A DNA stretch of 64,000 nt from Macrocystis pyrifera (taxonomy: Eukaryota; Sar; Phaeophyceae; Laminariales; Laminariaceae), in assembly GCA_031763025.1 (NCBI GenBank), contig JASSKH010000005.1:7479570-7543569 (forward strand). Reading direction: 5' to 3'. Made by a program: the position numbers and the translations under genes. Shown here one piece after another: positions 47,243 to 59,495 of this stretch; position 1 is the first letter of the stretch; every line of letters begins with the position of its first letter. The notes under the pieces were generated by a model. It was not told the origin of the DNA. It was given only the letters and a program-made list of their open reading frames with translations, and did no database searches.

Positions 47243-48147
47243 CGCTGCCGGTACATAGCCTTGTGGGGGGAGTAGACTCAAAGTTCGCACAGCGATAGCA
47301 GTATTAGGAAGCGGTTGCGTGAGAAACCCCCACGAGTAGAACGGCGTCCGTGACTAACGCCTCTTGCCGTTTTCGACGTTCGCACGCTATAGATTACATC
47401 CATCATTATTTTATTTTAGTTTTTTTCTTTTTTTTTCGATATTTCGTCCACCGTTTTTTGTGGGTACATTGTATGAGATGCGCCTGGTTCCGATTAAAAA
47501 AAAAAAGCAGTAGAAGGAGACCGGGATTGTGGATAGATAGCGTGTTTTTTTTTTCTCACCCGTTTTTTTTATTCGGTCAGCCGATCCCGTTTTCATGTTT
47601 TCCTGCCGCACGGAAGGTTTTGTCCGCTGGTATTATGAACCAGGCGCAGAGGTGGTGAGGTGCCTCGGGGGACATGGTTAATTTTTTAGGGTTTCGCCCT
47701 GTGACGTGTCGCGCGGGGTCGCGTGGCATCGTGGCAGTCTCCCGCCGTGCTGTAAATGAGTTCCCTACTATTCCCGATTCCTGCCGTTTTACAGTGGAAA
47801 CGCCGTTCGGTGGTGCAACGTTAGGCTGAGTTGCCCTCTTTGTTCGACGCAAAGCTGGCGACCGTTTCGGAAAGAAAGCCGAATGCACCCATTGCGCCTA
47901 CCATAAAAAAATGTAGTTCGGAAAGGCAGGAACCGGAGGAAGCACAGGCGGGGGGGGGAGGGGAGGGGAGGGGGGGGGGGGGGGGGGGGAGGGGGCGAGG
48001 AAAAGAGAAGGTCTTAGTGAAATGGTCTTGCGACCTCCCAGTCCCAGGGTAAAAAATAGTATTTCATGACAGTAGTAATTTTTCAACATGGCGTCTTAAA
48101 TAAACTTATAAAATAGTGGGTTGTGTTATGTTCCGAACTGAGCGTCG

Positions 48148-48239
<92 letters not shown>

Positions 48240-50760
48240 GAGCGCTCATATGTGCACGGGGGGGGGGGTCGTTGGAATGTGCGACCCCCGTCCGCGCGGA
48301 TTGTTACGAGGAGGCGTTATGCGCTTTCGAGTTAGCTGACCGGGAGGCGAAGCGGTAGACACACTAGATGCATCGGTGGTTTATTTAATAGCAGGCCGGC
48401 CAACAGCGCGTAAACACTTTTTTACCGGTTCAGGTAGATAGATTGCCAGATGGTGAGGGACTCTACTACGGTTGACTGTTTTGGAGCAGCGCAGTGAAAA
48501 AATACGAAATTTACAGTAGGGACAGTGAGAAGGGGAAAAAGGGGTATAGGGGAAAATTAGGGGGGGAGCCGGGGGGGGGGGGCGTTGCACGCCGTTGGTT
48601 CCAACGGCTCTCGGATACCACCCGCTGGCCCTGCCGGAGTAGATGGCTTCGTCTATGATTTTTTTATCGGGAGGCGCTTGCTGGCCGCTTGCCATTGGTT
48701 GGGCGACCTTTTGGTGTCAGCGAAAGGGAAAGCACCCATCTTAGCGCGCTCGGGGATCAATAGGACGCCGAGAAGAAAGCCGACCGCCCGGGCACGGTTT
48801 TTTGTCCGCGCACCGTGTTTTTTACGCGAAAGGGGAGGGGGGGAGGGGGGTGTACTTATGTCAATGCATGTGGGGGGGTGGGGGGGGGTGTAGGAGGGGG
48901 GGTATTGTTTTCGCCGTTTGGCATCAGACCAGAACTTGGGTGTTCATGGGTGTCGTGTTTTTCTACTCCTCGTGCGTCCTTTGGTTTTGGTGTTTGGTCG
49001 GTGTGGACGAAAGCGTTGTCGCCGCCGGTGTTGCGCTGTTTTCTACCTCGAAAGCAGTCGCGGTCTGCCAGTGCACCGCCTCTTTCTGACAGAAGAGGCC
49101 TGGCATGCTGCAAGCGCACCTCCCCTCTTTTCAAAACTGTCGGTGTGTTGTCCCGGCTCTCCTGATGATCGTCAGGTTTACGGGCGGGGAGGAAACTGTG
49201 ATACCTGTCGCTCCGGTGAGCGCTGGTGATCCCCGCCGCTGGTGTATGCGTTGCTCGTTGTCGAGAGGAGGTTGCGCCGGGTATCAGCGCTTGCGGCAGG
49301 CCTATCGGGGTCGTGCAGGTCCTACCGGTAAGTACCGCGCTAGGACGCGCTCTGGGCGCGCGCTCGCGCGAGAAGAAAGGGAGCGAGAGAGCGAAAGAGA
49401 TGTTCACGATGTGTGGGCGTCTGGTGCTGTTGGACGGGTGGGTGGGCGGGTGCGTGCGTGCGTGCGTGCGTGCGTGTGCTGCGAATGACTGCTGTCGCGT
49501 TTTTTTTTTTTTTTTTTTTTTTTTTGTTTTTGATCTCGGGACGCTGCAGCGGTTGCCCGCGCTGCGCGCCCGACGGAGCGCGCCGTTGGCGTGACCTGTA
49601 GACTGGACGAGTGTCTGAGAATAAGACTCGTCTCGACTTTGGTGGTTATTTGTGCATAGTAGTAGGTTTTTGCGGCGCGAGAGGTTCTTGTTTTTCTTCG
49701 TTTCTTTGTCGTTTTTGTTTTTATTGTTTTGGTAGGGTCCGCTTTTTTTTTAGTTGCGCCTGCGTCACCGACCCACACGGAAAGGTGTTGCGGATTTTTG
49801 GAGGGGAGCCGCACGGTGTAGCTGGTATCTATCTCTCAATCTGTAGGAGTTCGTACAGAAGTATTGACTCTGTTTTGTGATAGGAGTGTGTAGTTAATGG
49901 CGAGTGGAGTCCATCCTCGTGTCGTATTCCCTTGATTTTCCGAGCGTTGGGCGCACACGGTGCCTTGATGCGAAGTTTTATATGCCGTCCACTTTGTGTC
50001 TCGTCTTTTTTTTTCCACTTTTTTTGCATTTTTTTTGGAATTCGTCAGTACAGCAGTAGAACTACAATACATCAGTAGTACGTACGTACGTACGTGGTGA
50101 AAGTGCGCAAGGTTTTGACAAGGCTAGCGAACTTCTTAGCGTCGTCCGATTCCAGCCTGATCGGGGCCGGAATTTTAACGGTGAGGTCTCTTGTGATGGA
50201 GCGATTTTAGTTTTCTGTTTTGACGAGCTCACACGCACGCACTGTTGTGCTGGTAGTACGGTGGTTTCTCTCGAATGGGGCTGCATCAATAGCGCTACTA
50301 CGAGCAACACTCCGTTTTATATATACGTACAGACAGGTGATGTGCGTTTGATTGCCGTTTTTTTGGCGTGGGTACGTCCGGCGTGACCGTGCTCCCGCTT
50401 CTTTGCTTTTAAGCGGCGCAATTAGTTTTGGCGGGCTTGCTTGCGCCTTGCGGGGGTTGAGGGCTGGGGGCCCAGGCGAGCCCAGTATAGGTAGCCTCGA
50501 CAGAGCTTAGGAGGTTGCAATGCTAGAAAAGGTATATTCCAGCGAACAGTAATACTCCCAAGAATACGTTCATACACATTCACCTCTATTCCGACGGCGG
50601 AGGGCAAAGTGGTGTCGAGAATCTGCCGATTTATTGGGTTTGGACTCTCGCCCTCGAAGACGAAGCAATGGCTGTGTTCTGCCGTCTCAAGAGCCCGGGA
50701 GAAAGTTCCCATGTGTCAAAAGCTTTGTGTCGATCAGTTCTATTTTGGCGACTTGACATA
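47243..50760. other. No supported gene
   Basis: Downstream of the lipase gene. Long T runs, a G87 tract with a single C (48151-48238), a (GTGC)n microsatellite (49448-49478), (GTAC)n (50078-50094) and many short frames without domains. A ~20-bp SINE-like 3' relic (TGTACTTATGTCAATGCATG, 48851-48870) sits between two G runs. Confidence 0.5.
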
Positions 50761-50763
50761 TTG

Positions 50764-51047
50764 GTCTCACCGAGTGCATATGCTCGTAGGGACCTTTTCT
50801 TGCATAAAAAATTGATAAGCGGAAAGCGCGAGAGCGTGAGTTAGCTACATTCGATGAAAATCGACGAGCAGGGGGAATGCTGAACCCTATGCGCGACGAA
50901 AAATAAGAGCACGTACGTACCGGGGGGGAGAAGAGACGACACCTGTAACCACGGCTTGTCCAGAAGATCGCTGAGGGTAATACAACCTCCTACGAGTTGG
51001 GCTGGAAAGTAAAAGTGTTGATGCAAAAAAAAAAAGAAGAAAAAGAT
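50764..51047 (+). mobile_element. tRNA-derived SINE, truncated in the T arm
   Basis: Begins GGTCTCACCGAGTGCATATG, that is, inside the tRNA T arm of the 308-655 copy, and runs through the shared body to an A-rich tail (51024-51047). Confidence 0.65.
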
Positions 51048-51069
51048 TGAGGTCCCTCTCACCCACAGA

Positions 51070-51179
51070 TATTACGGGGGTCCATAGTTAACGGGACCAA
51101 TTTTTGTTAGTAAAAATAGGTAAATATATAGGTTTTCATGTATACCATAGGTCCTGTTAACTATGGACCCCCGTAATAG
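51070..51179. mobile_element. TA-MITE, near-perfect hairpin
   Basis: TATTACGGGGGTCCATAGTT and AACTATGGACCCCCGTAATA are exact complements; the most symmetrical copy of the family. Confidence 0.8.
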
Positions 51180-51525
51180 TAACTCCCAAAGCCAACACCA
51201 GCAGCCCCTCCCGCGTAGAGGCATGCGTACGCACGCAGCACCGCAGCAGCGGCGCGCTGTTCAACAGTGGCCAAAACATTCGGTTTATTTCCAAGCCGTG
51301 CCGTCCCTGCCCTGCTGCTTCGCACCGCGGACTGCAGCAGTGATCGCAACCTGCAGCTATTGCCTGCCGTAGCCAGCCGTGATGTCCAGTCCGAACCACG
51401 GTCGAAAAAGTCCTTATCCTGAGAGTACCCTCCAGCCAACATTGCTCGCCCCTCCCCCCCTCCACCCCCGTTCGACGCAGCCATCCATCCACAAAAAAGC
51501 ATTGGAGACGCGCGGAAGGTGCCGA

Positions 51526-52065
51526 AAAATCCGCCTCACAAAGCGGTTTTTTAGTAGGATGAGGCTACGTAGCTTACTTACCCTGAATGCGACCCCACCG
51601 AACACCTCACGGCGCTTTTCGTTTGGTGCAAGCGGATGTCTGCGTGGTCGGTGAAAACCTGATGCTCTCCGTCCCGGCATAGTGGGGATACGGGGATCTC
51701 TTTTTCTTCTTCATCACTTCTACTTTCCAGCCCACTCGTGGGAGGTTTTACCCTCGACGATCTTCTGGACAAGCCGTGGTCACAGGTGTCGTCCCTTCTC
51801 CCCCCCGGTACGTGCCTTTATTTTTTGTCGCGCATAGGGTTCAGCGTTCCCACTGCTCGTCGATTTTCATCGAATGTAGCTAACTCACGCTCTCGCGCTG
51901 TCCGCTAATCAATTTTTTATGCAAGAAAAAGTCCCTATGAGCATGCACTCGGTGAGACTTGAACCCACGAAATTGATCTTGACAGGCACGCGGACCACCT
52001 ACCAAGCCACCGGGGACGCCGGCTACTATAGTCACACGACTACGGCCATGCATGATACTGAGTAC
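51526..52065 (+). mobile_element. Poly(C) SINE-like element split by a tRNA-SINE
   Basis: The left part, 51526-51697, carries the GTAGGATG...CGGTGAAAACC blocks; the right part, 52025-52065, continues with GTCACACGACTACGGCCATG and ends CTGAGTAC then C/T. The 51700-52021 tRNA-SINE lies between them. Confidence 0.7.
51700..52021 (-). mobile_element. tRNA-derived SINE nested in another retroposon
   Basis: Same order as the 308-655 copy: head GGCGTCCCCGGTGGCTTGG at 52021, T arm GTGGG-TTCAAGT-CTCAC, body, A-rich tail at 51700-51712. Substitutions in the T arm are compensated or loop-located (TTCGAGT to TTCAAGT). Confidence 0.7.
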
Positions 52066-52079
52066 CCCCCCCCCCTCCC

Positions 52080-52459
52080 GTAGTTAGGAAGTAGATGCAC
52101 AGATGTGCCCGTGTGGCAAAGCAATAGAGAGTAGAGCTCACATAGTAGGAGAGTGTGAAATATACAAGGAGCAACGGGATATGGTAGAAGAGGAGATGAG
52201 GGAAATAAGACGAATGTGAGTTTGGTACAATGAACAGCAGCGAGAAAACGATCGCTATCCTAGGAGATAGATGGTGGCCACAGGCCGCCAGACAGGAAGG
52301 GGATAAGACTAGCAAAAGGTTTCTACGTAATATATGGAAACAACGTGATGAGCGCCCAATTGTTGGAGGTGTCTCTATTAGGAGTAGGAACGGTGCTCCG
52401 TCTCAAAAGGGATGCGTAGTCAATGGTAAAATGACTAAGGCAAGCAACAAATGAGTACG
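52080..52459 (+). mobile_element. LINE ORF2 3' end, copy 1 (5' truncated)
   Basis: Starts directly after a C tract. Frame pieces read DAQMCPCGKAIESRAHIVGE and CEIYKEQRDMVEEEM, then (after a frame change) SEKTIAILGDRWWPQAARQE and KRFLRNIWKQRDERP. The CxCG...H...C pattern is the zinc-binding knuckle found behind reverse transcriptase in many LINEs. Ends AAATGAGTACG, then C/T. Confidence 0.75.
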
Positions 52460-52481
52460 CCCCTTCCCCCCCCCCCCCCAC

Positions 52482-53177
52482 ACCCGTAGTTGAGAAAGTA
52501 TGGAAGGATATAGGGGGAAACCAACAGGAGATGATGTCCGCCGGGAAGTTTGGGAGGTACAAGGCAGAAGTAGAAGAAGGATAGAAAGAAGGGAAATGCT
52601 AGCGCTAAGAAACAAGGTGGAATCGGAAGAAAACACTTAGAGATATACGGGGGAGGATTGAGGGAAGGAATAGGAATGAAAACGTATTTGCACGCGACCC
52701 AATGGACTTCGCGAAAACGCTGAAACTACGCTTTCGTGTAGGTGACCTGGACCTTCCAGAAAGAAGAAAGAGGTATACCGGTAGCCGGGAGGAGGAGGAA
52801 GTGGATGCACAGATGTGCCCGTGTGGCAAATCAATAGAGTAGAACTCACATAGTAGGAGAATGTGAAGTCTACAAGGAGGAACGGGATGTGTTAGAAGAG
52901 GAGATGAAGGAAATGGACGAATGTTACATGGAGGAGTTTGACACACTGAAAATCAGCGAGAAAACGATCGCTATCCTAGGAGATAGATCGTGGCCACAGG
53001 CGGCCAGACAGGAAGGGGATAAGACTAGCAAAACTAATCTATCTAATATATGGAAACAACGTGATGAGCGCCCAATTGTTGGAGGTGTGCCTCTATTAGG
53101 AGTGGGAACGACGCTCCGTCTCGAAAGGGATGTGTGGGCAATGGTCAAATGACTGAGGCAAGCAACGAATGAGTACG
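52482..53177 (+). mobile_element. LINE ORF2 3' end, copy 2 (5' truncated, longer)
   Basis: Begins after C tract 52466-52479. Adds upstream coding (EKVWKDIGGNQQEMMSAGKF; KTLKLRFRVGDLDLPERRKR) before the same CPCGKSIE...H...C knuckle and the SEKTIAILGDRSWPQAAR tail, ending in stop at 53152. Stops and frameshifts (about 52635-52670, 52835) make it a pseudogene. The 3' end is CGAATGAGTACG then C-rich 53178-53200. Copies 1 and 2 lie head to tail. Confidence 0.75.
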
Positions 53178-53650
53178 CCCCCACCCCCCCCCCCCCCCCC
53201 ACTCCCCCAGCGCGCGCGCCTCTTTGTACAAACTATATTCCGGCGACGGCGGCTCCCGCGCGTGAAAAAAACACGAAGTGGCCGCCAAAGCACCCCGTAC
53301 GGGGAAAGCGGGGGCAGCATGCCGGTTGCCGCGCTTGATGCAGAGCCCCGGATGAGGAATAGCCAGCGCTGGTTCGTCGTGCGCACAAAAACCACCAAGC
53401 ACTACTAGTTTTCTCTGGCGCTGGATGTCGTGCTAGCTAACAAGGCACCGCCTACCAGCTGGTGCCTGGTCTGGGAAGGGGGGGGTGGTTTCAACTCGCC
53501 CCATACCCATCGCCACATAAGCCCTCTTGGCAAAAGCAGTAGGTACGCACGTACGGACAACGCCACCCAAACCACAGATAATGCCCATCATGCATATATC
53601 CTTTTTACAAAAGTTTCGTCCAGGTCCGATACTTCATTTTTTTTTTTTCT

Positions 53651-53765
53651 CGGGGGAGAAGGGTCGACACCTGTGACCACGGATTGTCCAGAAAATCGTC
53701 GAGGCTTAACCCCTCCTACGAGTTAAACTGGAAAGTAAAACCAATGATAAAATAAAATAAAATAT
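53651..53765 (+). mobile_element. tRNA-derived SINE, 3' end only
   Basis: Matches the last ~95 bp of the family (GACACCTGTGACCACGGATT, CTCCTACGAGTTAAACTGG) plus an A/T-rich tail. Confidence 0.6.
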
Positions 53766-53779
53766 TTTCAGGCGGCGCT

Positions 53780-54208
53780 CGTCCTTCTTCCTGGATCATT
53801 CTTGGCAGGGGGGGGGGGGAGGGGGGGGGGGGGGGGGGAGGGGGGTGATCGAACAGTCACCCCCAGGCCCGAGCGGGCGATGCCGCAGTCCAATCACCTC
53901 GCACGTATGTTGTACTTGGTTTCGGGATTTACATGCCACATGCGTGCCGCGGCACAACAGCTGTTCTTAGCTGCGGTACAGTATGGCGACATATGTTTTG
54001 TACACATTCACACCGCCAAAGGAGTGCGTAGATACGTATGAGGACTGGCTCCAGAAACTCGTCACCAAAGAGCTCCGCGTCCCCGCGATCTGTCGCCTGC
54101 ACATTGTCATTAACTTAGACCTTAAACTCTGATAATGCACCGACAAAAACAAAAAAAAAAAAAACGAGCTCATGGTACACAGTAGGCCTCCTGGCCTCCT
54201 CTTTCTCC

Positions 54209-54282
<74 letters not shown>

Positions 54283-54605
54283 TGCACCCTAACCCCCCCC
54301 CCCCCTGCACCCTAACCCGGGCCTTCCCTAGCATCTTTCTTCGCGCAGTGGGTCCAGCTTTTTCGACGCTAGTCTACTTGGCGCGATGCTCGCGATCACG
54401 CTTTGCGTCCTAGGGTATTCCTCGGGCGGTAATGACAAGGATTCATACCTGAAAACAGCCGTAGACGCGTTTTCGCGGTTAACATCGACACCACCGCTGT
54501 AGCAGCCGGGTGGTCGTTTAATGAAACATTCGAGACCGCACCGGCTTTTTTTTACCCCACTTCCTCACTTTCGTCTACCTGCCTCTCGCCCGCCCACGAC
54601 AGCCT

Positions 54606-54606
<1 letters not shown>
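53780..54606. other. Homopolymer-rich, no supported gene
   Basis: G-rich run 53809-53843, C73 at 54210-54282 followed by TGCACCCTAACCC repeated on both sides of a further C run (54283-54295 and about 54306-54318). A short frame at 53880-54041 (+) has no recognised domain. Confidence 0.5.
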
Positions 54607-54646
<40 letters not shown>

Positions 54647-54647
<1 letters not shown>

Positions 54648-54911
54648 TCTCCGCCGGAAGTGACCACACCAGAAACTAAATCAATTCACTGATGCTGTCA
54701 TCCACATGCAAGAAAATCCGCCTCTAAAGCGGTTCTTAGTAGGATGCAGCTCACCCTTCATGCGACTCGCCCAACACCTCACGTTTCGCTTCGCGCTTGG
54801 TGCAAGCAATGTCTGCCTGGTCGGTGAAAACCCGACGTGCTCCGTCCCGGCATTGTAGGGATGCGAGGGTCTATGGTCATACGACTACGGCCATGCATGA
54901 CAATGAGTACA
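54647..54911 (+). mobile_element. Poly(C) SINE-like element, 5'-truncated copy F
   Basis: Directly follows C40 (54607-54646), ends GACAATGAGTACA then a C/T-rich tail. Closest to copy E in sequence (both have CAATGAGTAC and the TTTCGCTTCG block). Confidence 0.75.
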
Positions 54912-54929
54912 CCCCCCTCCCCCCGTCTC

Positions 54930-56720
54930 ACACCGCCGCCGTTCCCACAATGCCTCGTCACGTGACACGCTGCGTTGCCACACCATCAAGGCTGGTGCTA
55001 TACGCTACCGTAGGGTTTCCCTGTACAGCTATGACTTGAGGTGCACCAGCGAGAAACGAAAAAAAAAACATATGTAACAGGCATTCATTTTTCAGGGGTG
55101 CAGGCCACACGACCCCTCGCCACACACTACTCCTTTGTTGACATTTTATTTCGCTTTTAAAGCAAAAACTATGGTGCACAAGCGTGAGAAAATAACGTGT
55201 CTTCATCAAGCGGGAATGGGTCACATGACCCGCCCCCTCCCAGTCGAATCGGCAGAGCGTTCAGCCGCTCAATAAACAAGAAGAGCAACAGGAGTTCCAC
55301 AGCAGTACCAGTGGCGGGAAGTACGATGTTCTGCTTCCGTCTAGGGGCAACCTAGTAGGCACCAAAAAACTTACAAGCAAATCCGCACGCCAAAGCTAGC
55401 ACGGCAATCGGTCGTGGTTTCCTATATACGTTAGCACAGCAAATCGGTCGTGGTTTCCTATACACGAAGTATATATATATATACTAATTTATCACTTTTT
55501 TCAGAAACATGACAAGCTTCCCAAATGGAACACTAGCGCCAAGCGGCGAGATCGCACACTCTATTCAATGCTCACCAAGCACGGGGCACACGTCGTACAC
55601 CACCCACCGTTGAAGACGGAGACGGCGCGAAGAACTAAACCTAGGGGGGGAAGGTGAAAAGCACTACGAATAATATCACCGCATTGAATCGGGGGCATTT
55701 GGGCACACGAATGACTACACATTCGCGGACAGGATTTCGTGCCCGCAGCTTTCTGATTGGGTGACCAGGCACCTTCGACACCCACCAACTCCAACCCGTT
55801 CGCGAGAGCAGCGGCATGTCGAGCTTTTGGACACGAGCGAGTCTCTTCGCTCGCGATTTTTGTTTCCTCTCGCACGTGCAATCACACCGGCGGGCCCTTT
55901 CAAGAGACGCCCACCATTCGCAGCAGACGACAAAAAAAAAAAAAACGCGTTCCTATCAAGAGATTTCACCCTGCTACGAAATACCGAGCTGCACACCGCA
56001 CAGCACCACACAGCCCGACGATACTTCACTACCCCCACTTGCTACCGCCGCCACCGCCGCCACCGCCGCCATCACCGCCGCTCCGCCCTTACTCACAGAG
56101 CCAACCGACGGCACCATCCCCCTCATCGCAGCCACCTGAATCGCTTCATTCGCTCCCCTCTCCGGTGGCCGACGCGCCCTTCGCCCTGAGACCCTCGCCT
56201 ACGTACGTAAGCCTGACGGTAACTACCCTTGCTCCAGTTTCTACGAGGGGAACGGCGTTGCGAGAGCGAGGCGGGGCCACGAGCGGAAGCCCGCGGCGTA
56301 TGCGGGGATCGACGTCCCGCCAGGCCGAAGCTCTCGCCCGGGCACCAGGCTGTAAAGCGCGGGACGGCGACGTCGGAAGCGGGCACAGGTTGGGGCGAGG
56401 AGGCGGGGGGGGGGGGGGGGGGGGGGGTTGCGTGGGAACTTTGCGGGGTGGAGGGAGAATTTGATGAGGGTATTTACGAGAGAACGTTCCGAGAGTTTGG
56501 AGTACGGCATCGGGATGGTCGGCTCCGAGATTTCGCAAGCCGCCTGACCGCGGCGTCTTCCTGAACATGTTTTTTTTTTTTTAATTTCCAAGCTTGTGTT
56601 TCAGAGACAAGGGGTTGCGAGTCATCGCGGCTCCAAGAACCTACCAAGAAAGGGGTATTTAGTATCTGGTGGTGTGGTATTGACGCCGTCGATAACATCT
56701 CGCCGCACGAGTACTCGCAT
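54930..56720. other. No confidently supported gene
   Basis: The plus frame at about 56130-56358 (...RPETLAYVRKPDGNYPCSSF...) reads like protein, but no start, family or paired splice sites were found. Otherwise simple sequence: TATATA (55471-55482), CCG repeats (56047-56075), G tract 56406-56427. Confidence 0.4.
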
Positions 56721-56733
56721 ACCGCAGCAAATT

Positions 56734-56843
56734 ATTACGGGGGACCTCAGTAAATAGGACCTACGGCAAACACAAAAAACCGATGTATTTCCCTATTTTT
56801 GATAACAAAAACTGGTCCTGTTTACTATGGTCCCCCGTAATAG
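56734..56843. mobile_element. TA-MITE
   Basis: TATTACGGGGGACCTCAGTA and TACTATGGTCCCCCGTAATA ends. Confidence 0.75.
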
Positions 56844-57161
56844 TTCTTGCCCAAACCCACGCGTGACGTGCGTGGCGCACCTGGATTGTTAGCGCAGCGT
56901 CTGGCGTGTCTGGCACCGCAACCGAGTAGCTGATGTCACCGGCCATGAAATCATCCATGGAGCTGAACGGAGGCCTGTTGGTGACCGCCGGCCGCCCTCG
57001 CTCCCACCCCTGCAATCCCTATGTGGGCAGAGGGGCCGTATGGAGGGAAACCATGCGCGCCAAGGATGACGATACATAAATTAGGCTTGAGGGTGAGGGT
57101 CTGAATGATGCAGAAGGAGAGCGCCTAGTCTAAGGGCGTAGAAGAAGGGGGGGGAAGGGGG

Positions 57162-57702
57162 CGTACTCGATAGGAGAGATGCACTCGATCTCATGCATGG
57201 CCGTAGTCGTGTGACCACAGACCCTCGCATCCCTACAATGCCGGGACGGAGCACGTCGGGTTTTCGCCGACCAGGTAGGCATTGCTTGCACCAAGCGCGA
57301 AGCGAAACGTGAGGTGTTGGGCGAGTCGCATGAAGGGTGAGCTGCATCCTACTAAGAACCGCTTTAGAGGCGGATTTTCTTGCATGTGGATGACAGCATC
57401 AATGAATTGATTTAGTTTCTGGTGTGGTCACTTCCAGAAACAGCAACGTGAGTACCATGTAACTGCCTCTTGGGTGCCTTACCATGAACACCACGTGATA
57501 CGATCATTCTCCTTGTGCGAAGTAAAGGTTCTTCACCTCTCGCACAAAATGGTTGATCCAACTCGACTATCTGCTGTGACCGACCGCCAGAAAAAAAAAA
57601 AAGCAGGAGCGGTACCCTAGCTGTCTAGCTCAAGTAGTGAGCGGCATGTTTCACAGTGTCGTTGCCAACCAACGCCAATCCAACCTATATACTATACAAT
57701 AT
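57162..57702 (-). mobile_element. Poly(C) SINE-like element, full-length copy C
   Basis: On minus it starts CATATTGTATAGTATATAGG after a G-rich (C on minus) run and ends CTATCGAGTACG with a G-rich tail on + (57147-57161). Faces copy D. Confidence 0.75.
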
Positions 57703-57941
57703 GGGGAGGGGGGGTTCGTGTATTACCGCATATTGGGTATACTCTCGATTGGGAAACCGGGGTCCGGGCTGCTACAGCATTTTCTCGCGATGGAGAGCAC
57801 TGCGGAGAGCATTAGCGGTCGAATCCCGTCAACCAAAATGTCGCGCCAGCCAACTCAGTCGCGCAAATAATGAAACGAAACACAAAGCCTCAAGTTTTGT
57901 CTCGAGCGCCTTCAATTTCAGCCGCCCTTGCCCCCCCCCCC

Positions 57942-58446
57942 AAATTGGGTTGGTGTCGGTTGGCAACGACACTGTAAAACATGCCGCTCACTACGTGAGC
58001 TAGACATCCAGGGTACCGTTTTTTTTTTTTTGGCGGTCGCCCACAGCTGGTCGTCGAGTGAGATCATTTGTGCGAAGTAAAGAACCTTTACTCTGCACAA
58101 GGGAATTGATGGTATCACGTAGTGTTCAAGGTAAGGCACCCAAGAGGCATTACATAGTACTCCCATTGCTGTCTCTGGAAGTGGCCACACCGGAAATTAA
58201 ACTAACTCATTGAGGCTGTCATCCATATGCAAGTCCGCCTCACAAGCGGTTCTTAGTAGGATGCAGCTCACTCTTCATGCGACTCGCCGGACACCTCACG
58301 TTTCGCTTCGCGCTTGGTGCAAGCGATGTCTGCCTGGTCGGTGAAAACCCGACATGCTCCGTCCCGGCATTGTAGGGATGCGAGGGTCTATGGTCATACG
58401 ACTACGGCCATGCATGAGATCGAGTACATCTCTCCTATCGAGTACA
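57942..58446 (+). mobile_element. Poly(C) SINE-like element, copy D
   Basis: Follows C11 (57931-57941), lacks the ~20 bp TATATTATATATGGG start, ends TATCGAGTACA then C25-type tail. With copy C it forms a ~500-bp inverted repeat with a 240-bp spacer. Confidence 0.8.
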
Positions 58447-58547
58447 CCGCCCCCCCCCCCCCCCCCCCCCCTCTTTCTCTCTCTCCAGATCACTTCGAAA
58501 TCGCGCCCGACAACGCATGTGCGGGCAAGAACGCCATCTTACCACAT

Positions 58548-58676
58548 CATTTTTTTATTTTATTTTATTTTTTTATCCTCCGGCGGATTGGTAAAAATAA
58601 AGCTTAAGCTCACCACACTTCCACGTTCCCAATTTCGTGTCGTGCGTCAATTTAGCCCAGTTGGGCACGTTGACCC
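58548..58676 (-). mobile_element. Poly(A)-tailed dispersed repeat, second copy
   Basis: Shares TCCTCCGGCGGATTGGTAA and CAATTTCGTGTCGTG with 36128-36312, T-rich left edge. Confidence 0.65.
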
Positions 58677-59202
58677 GTCATTAAACGACAGCCTCCTGCC
58701 GATTTCCGTGACAGCTATTTTTTCCGCGAGGGATGATGGCTTGAGCATGATTGGATTTCGCGGAAAAGAGAAACACTCGCTTCTCGTTTTCGTCACCTAC
58801 TTCCCCAACACTCTATTTTTCGTGCCTTCGTGCCTTTCCCCAGGAAACTCTAGCCGGACCCAAGACCGATGCTCTGTCGCTTGCCGGGGCACTCCAAACC
58901 CCCTGATCGCGGTGTCTCCTACTCTCTTTTTTGGCAGCTTGATCCCGAAGAACGTGTGTCCCACCACAGCGACCGTGACTAAACGGGGCGTGGCCAACGA
59001 GGGAGCTCTATCCGCGCGAACGGACCTGAGATCATGCGCGAAAACAAAACGGCCCCACATGCAAGCAAACGGGTGGGGGTTGACACGGCCTCACCTCGGC
59101 CGCCTTCGGCTTTTCCTCGACCGTTGTGATCCTCCATGGACCGACTCGTACGTGACCGCCGTCGAGCGGTACCGGCGTACCTTCCGCCTGCGGAAACGAG
59201 GC

Positions 59203-59238
<36 letters not shown>

Positions 59239-59282
59239 TCAGATGCGGCGGGAAGTGAACACTATCAGCGCTATGTGCCCCC

Positions 59283-59324
<42 letters not shown>

Positions 59325-59395
59325 ACCCCTTTCCGTGTCTCACCCCCACAACGCATGCACGTTACTCAAGTCAGGCGCGCGTTTCGTGTGTCAGC

Positions 59396-59397
<2 letters not shown>

Positions 59398-59432
<35 letters not shown>
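59398..59432. repeat. (CTG)n microsatellite
   Basis: Eleven to twelve CTG units, ~60 bp downstream of the PP-loop gene stop. Confidence 0.9.
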
Positions 59433-59434
<2 letters not shown>

Positions 59435-59495
59435 ACGTCGACCCGAGTCTATCCACGTACTTTACACGGTCCTACAGGGCGAGCGAGGGTGAGGC

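Noticed and set aside
56130..56358. Plus frame with RPETLAYVRKPDGNYPCSSF
   Set aside because: Plausible codon use but no start, no family, and no paired splice sites; listed only as a note.
58797..59060. Minus-strand frame downstream of the PP-loop stop (VGHTFFGIKLPKKRVG)
   Set aside because: Considered as an alternative C-terminal exon, but no acceptor in the required phase.
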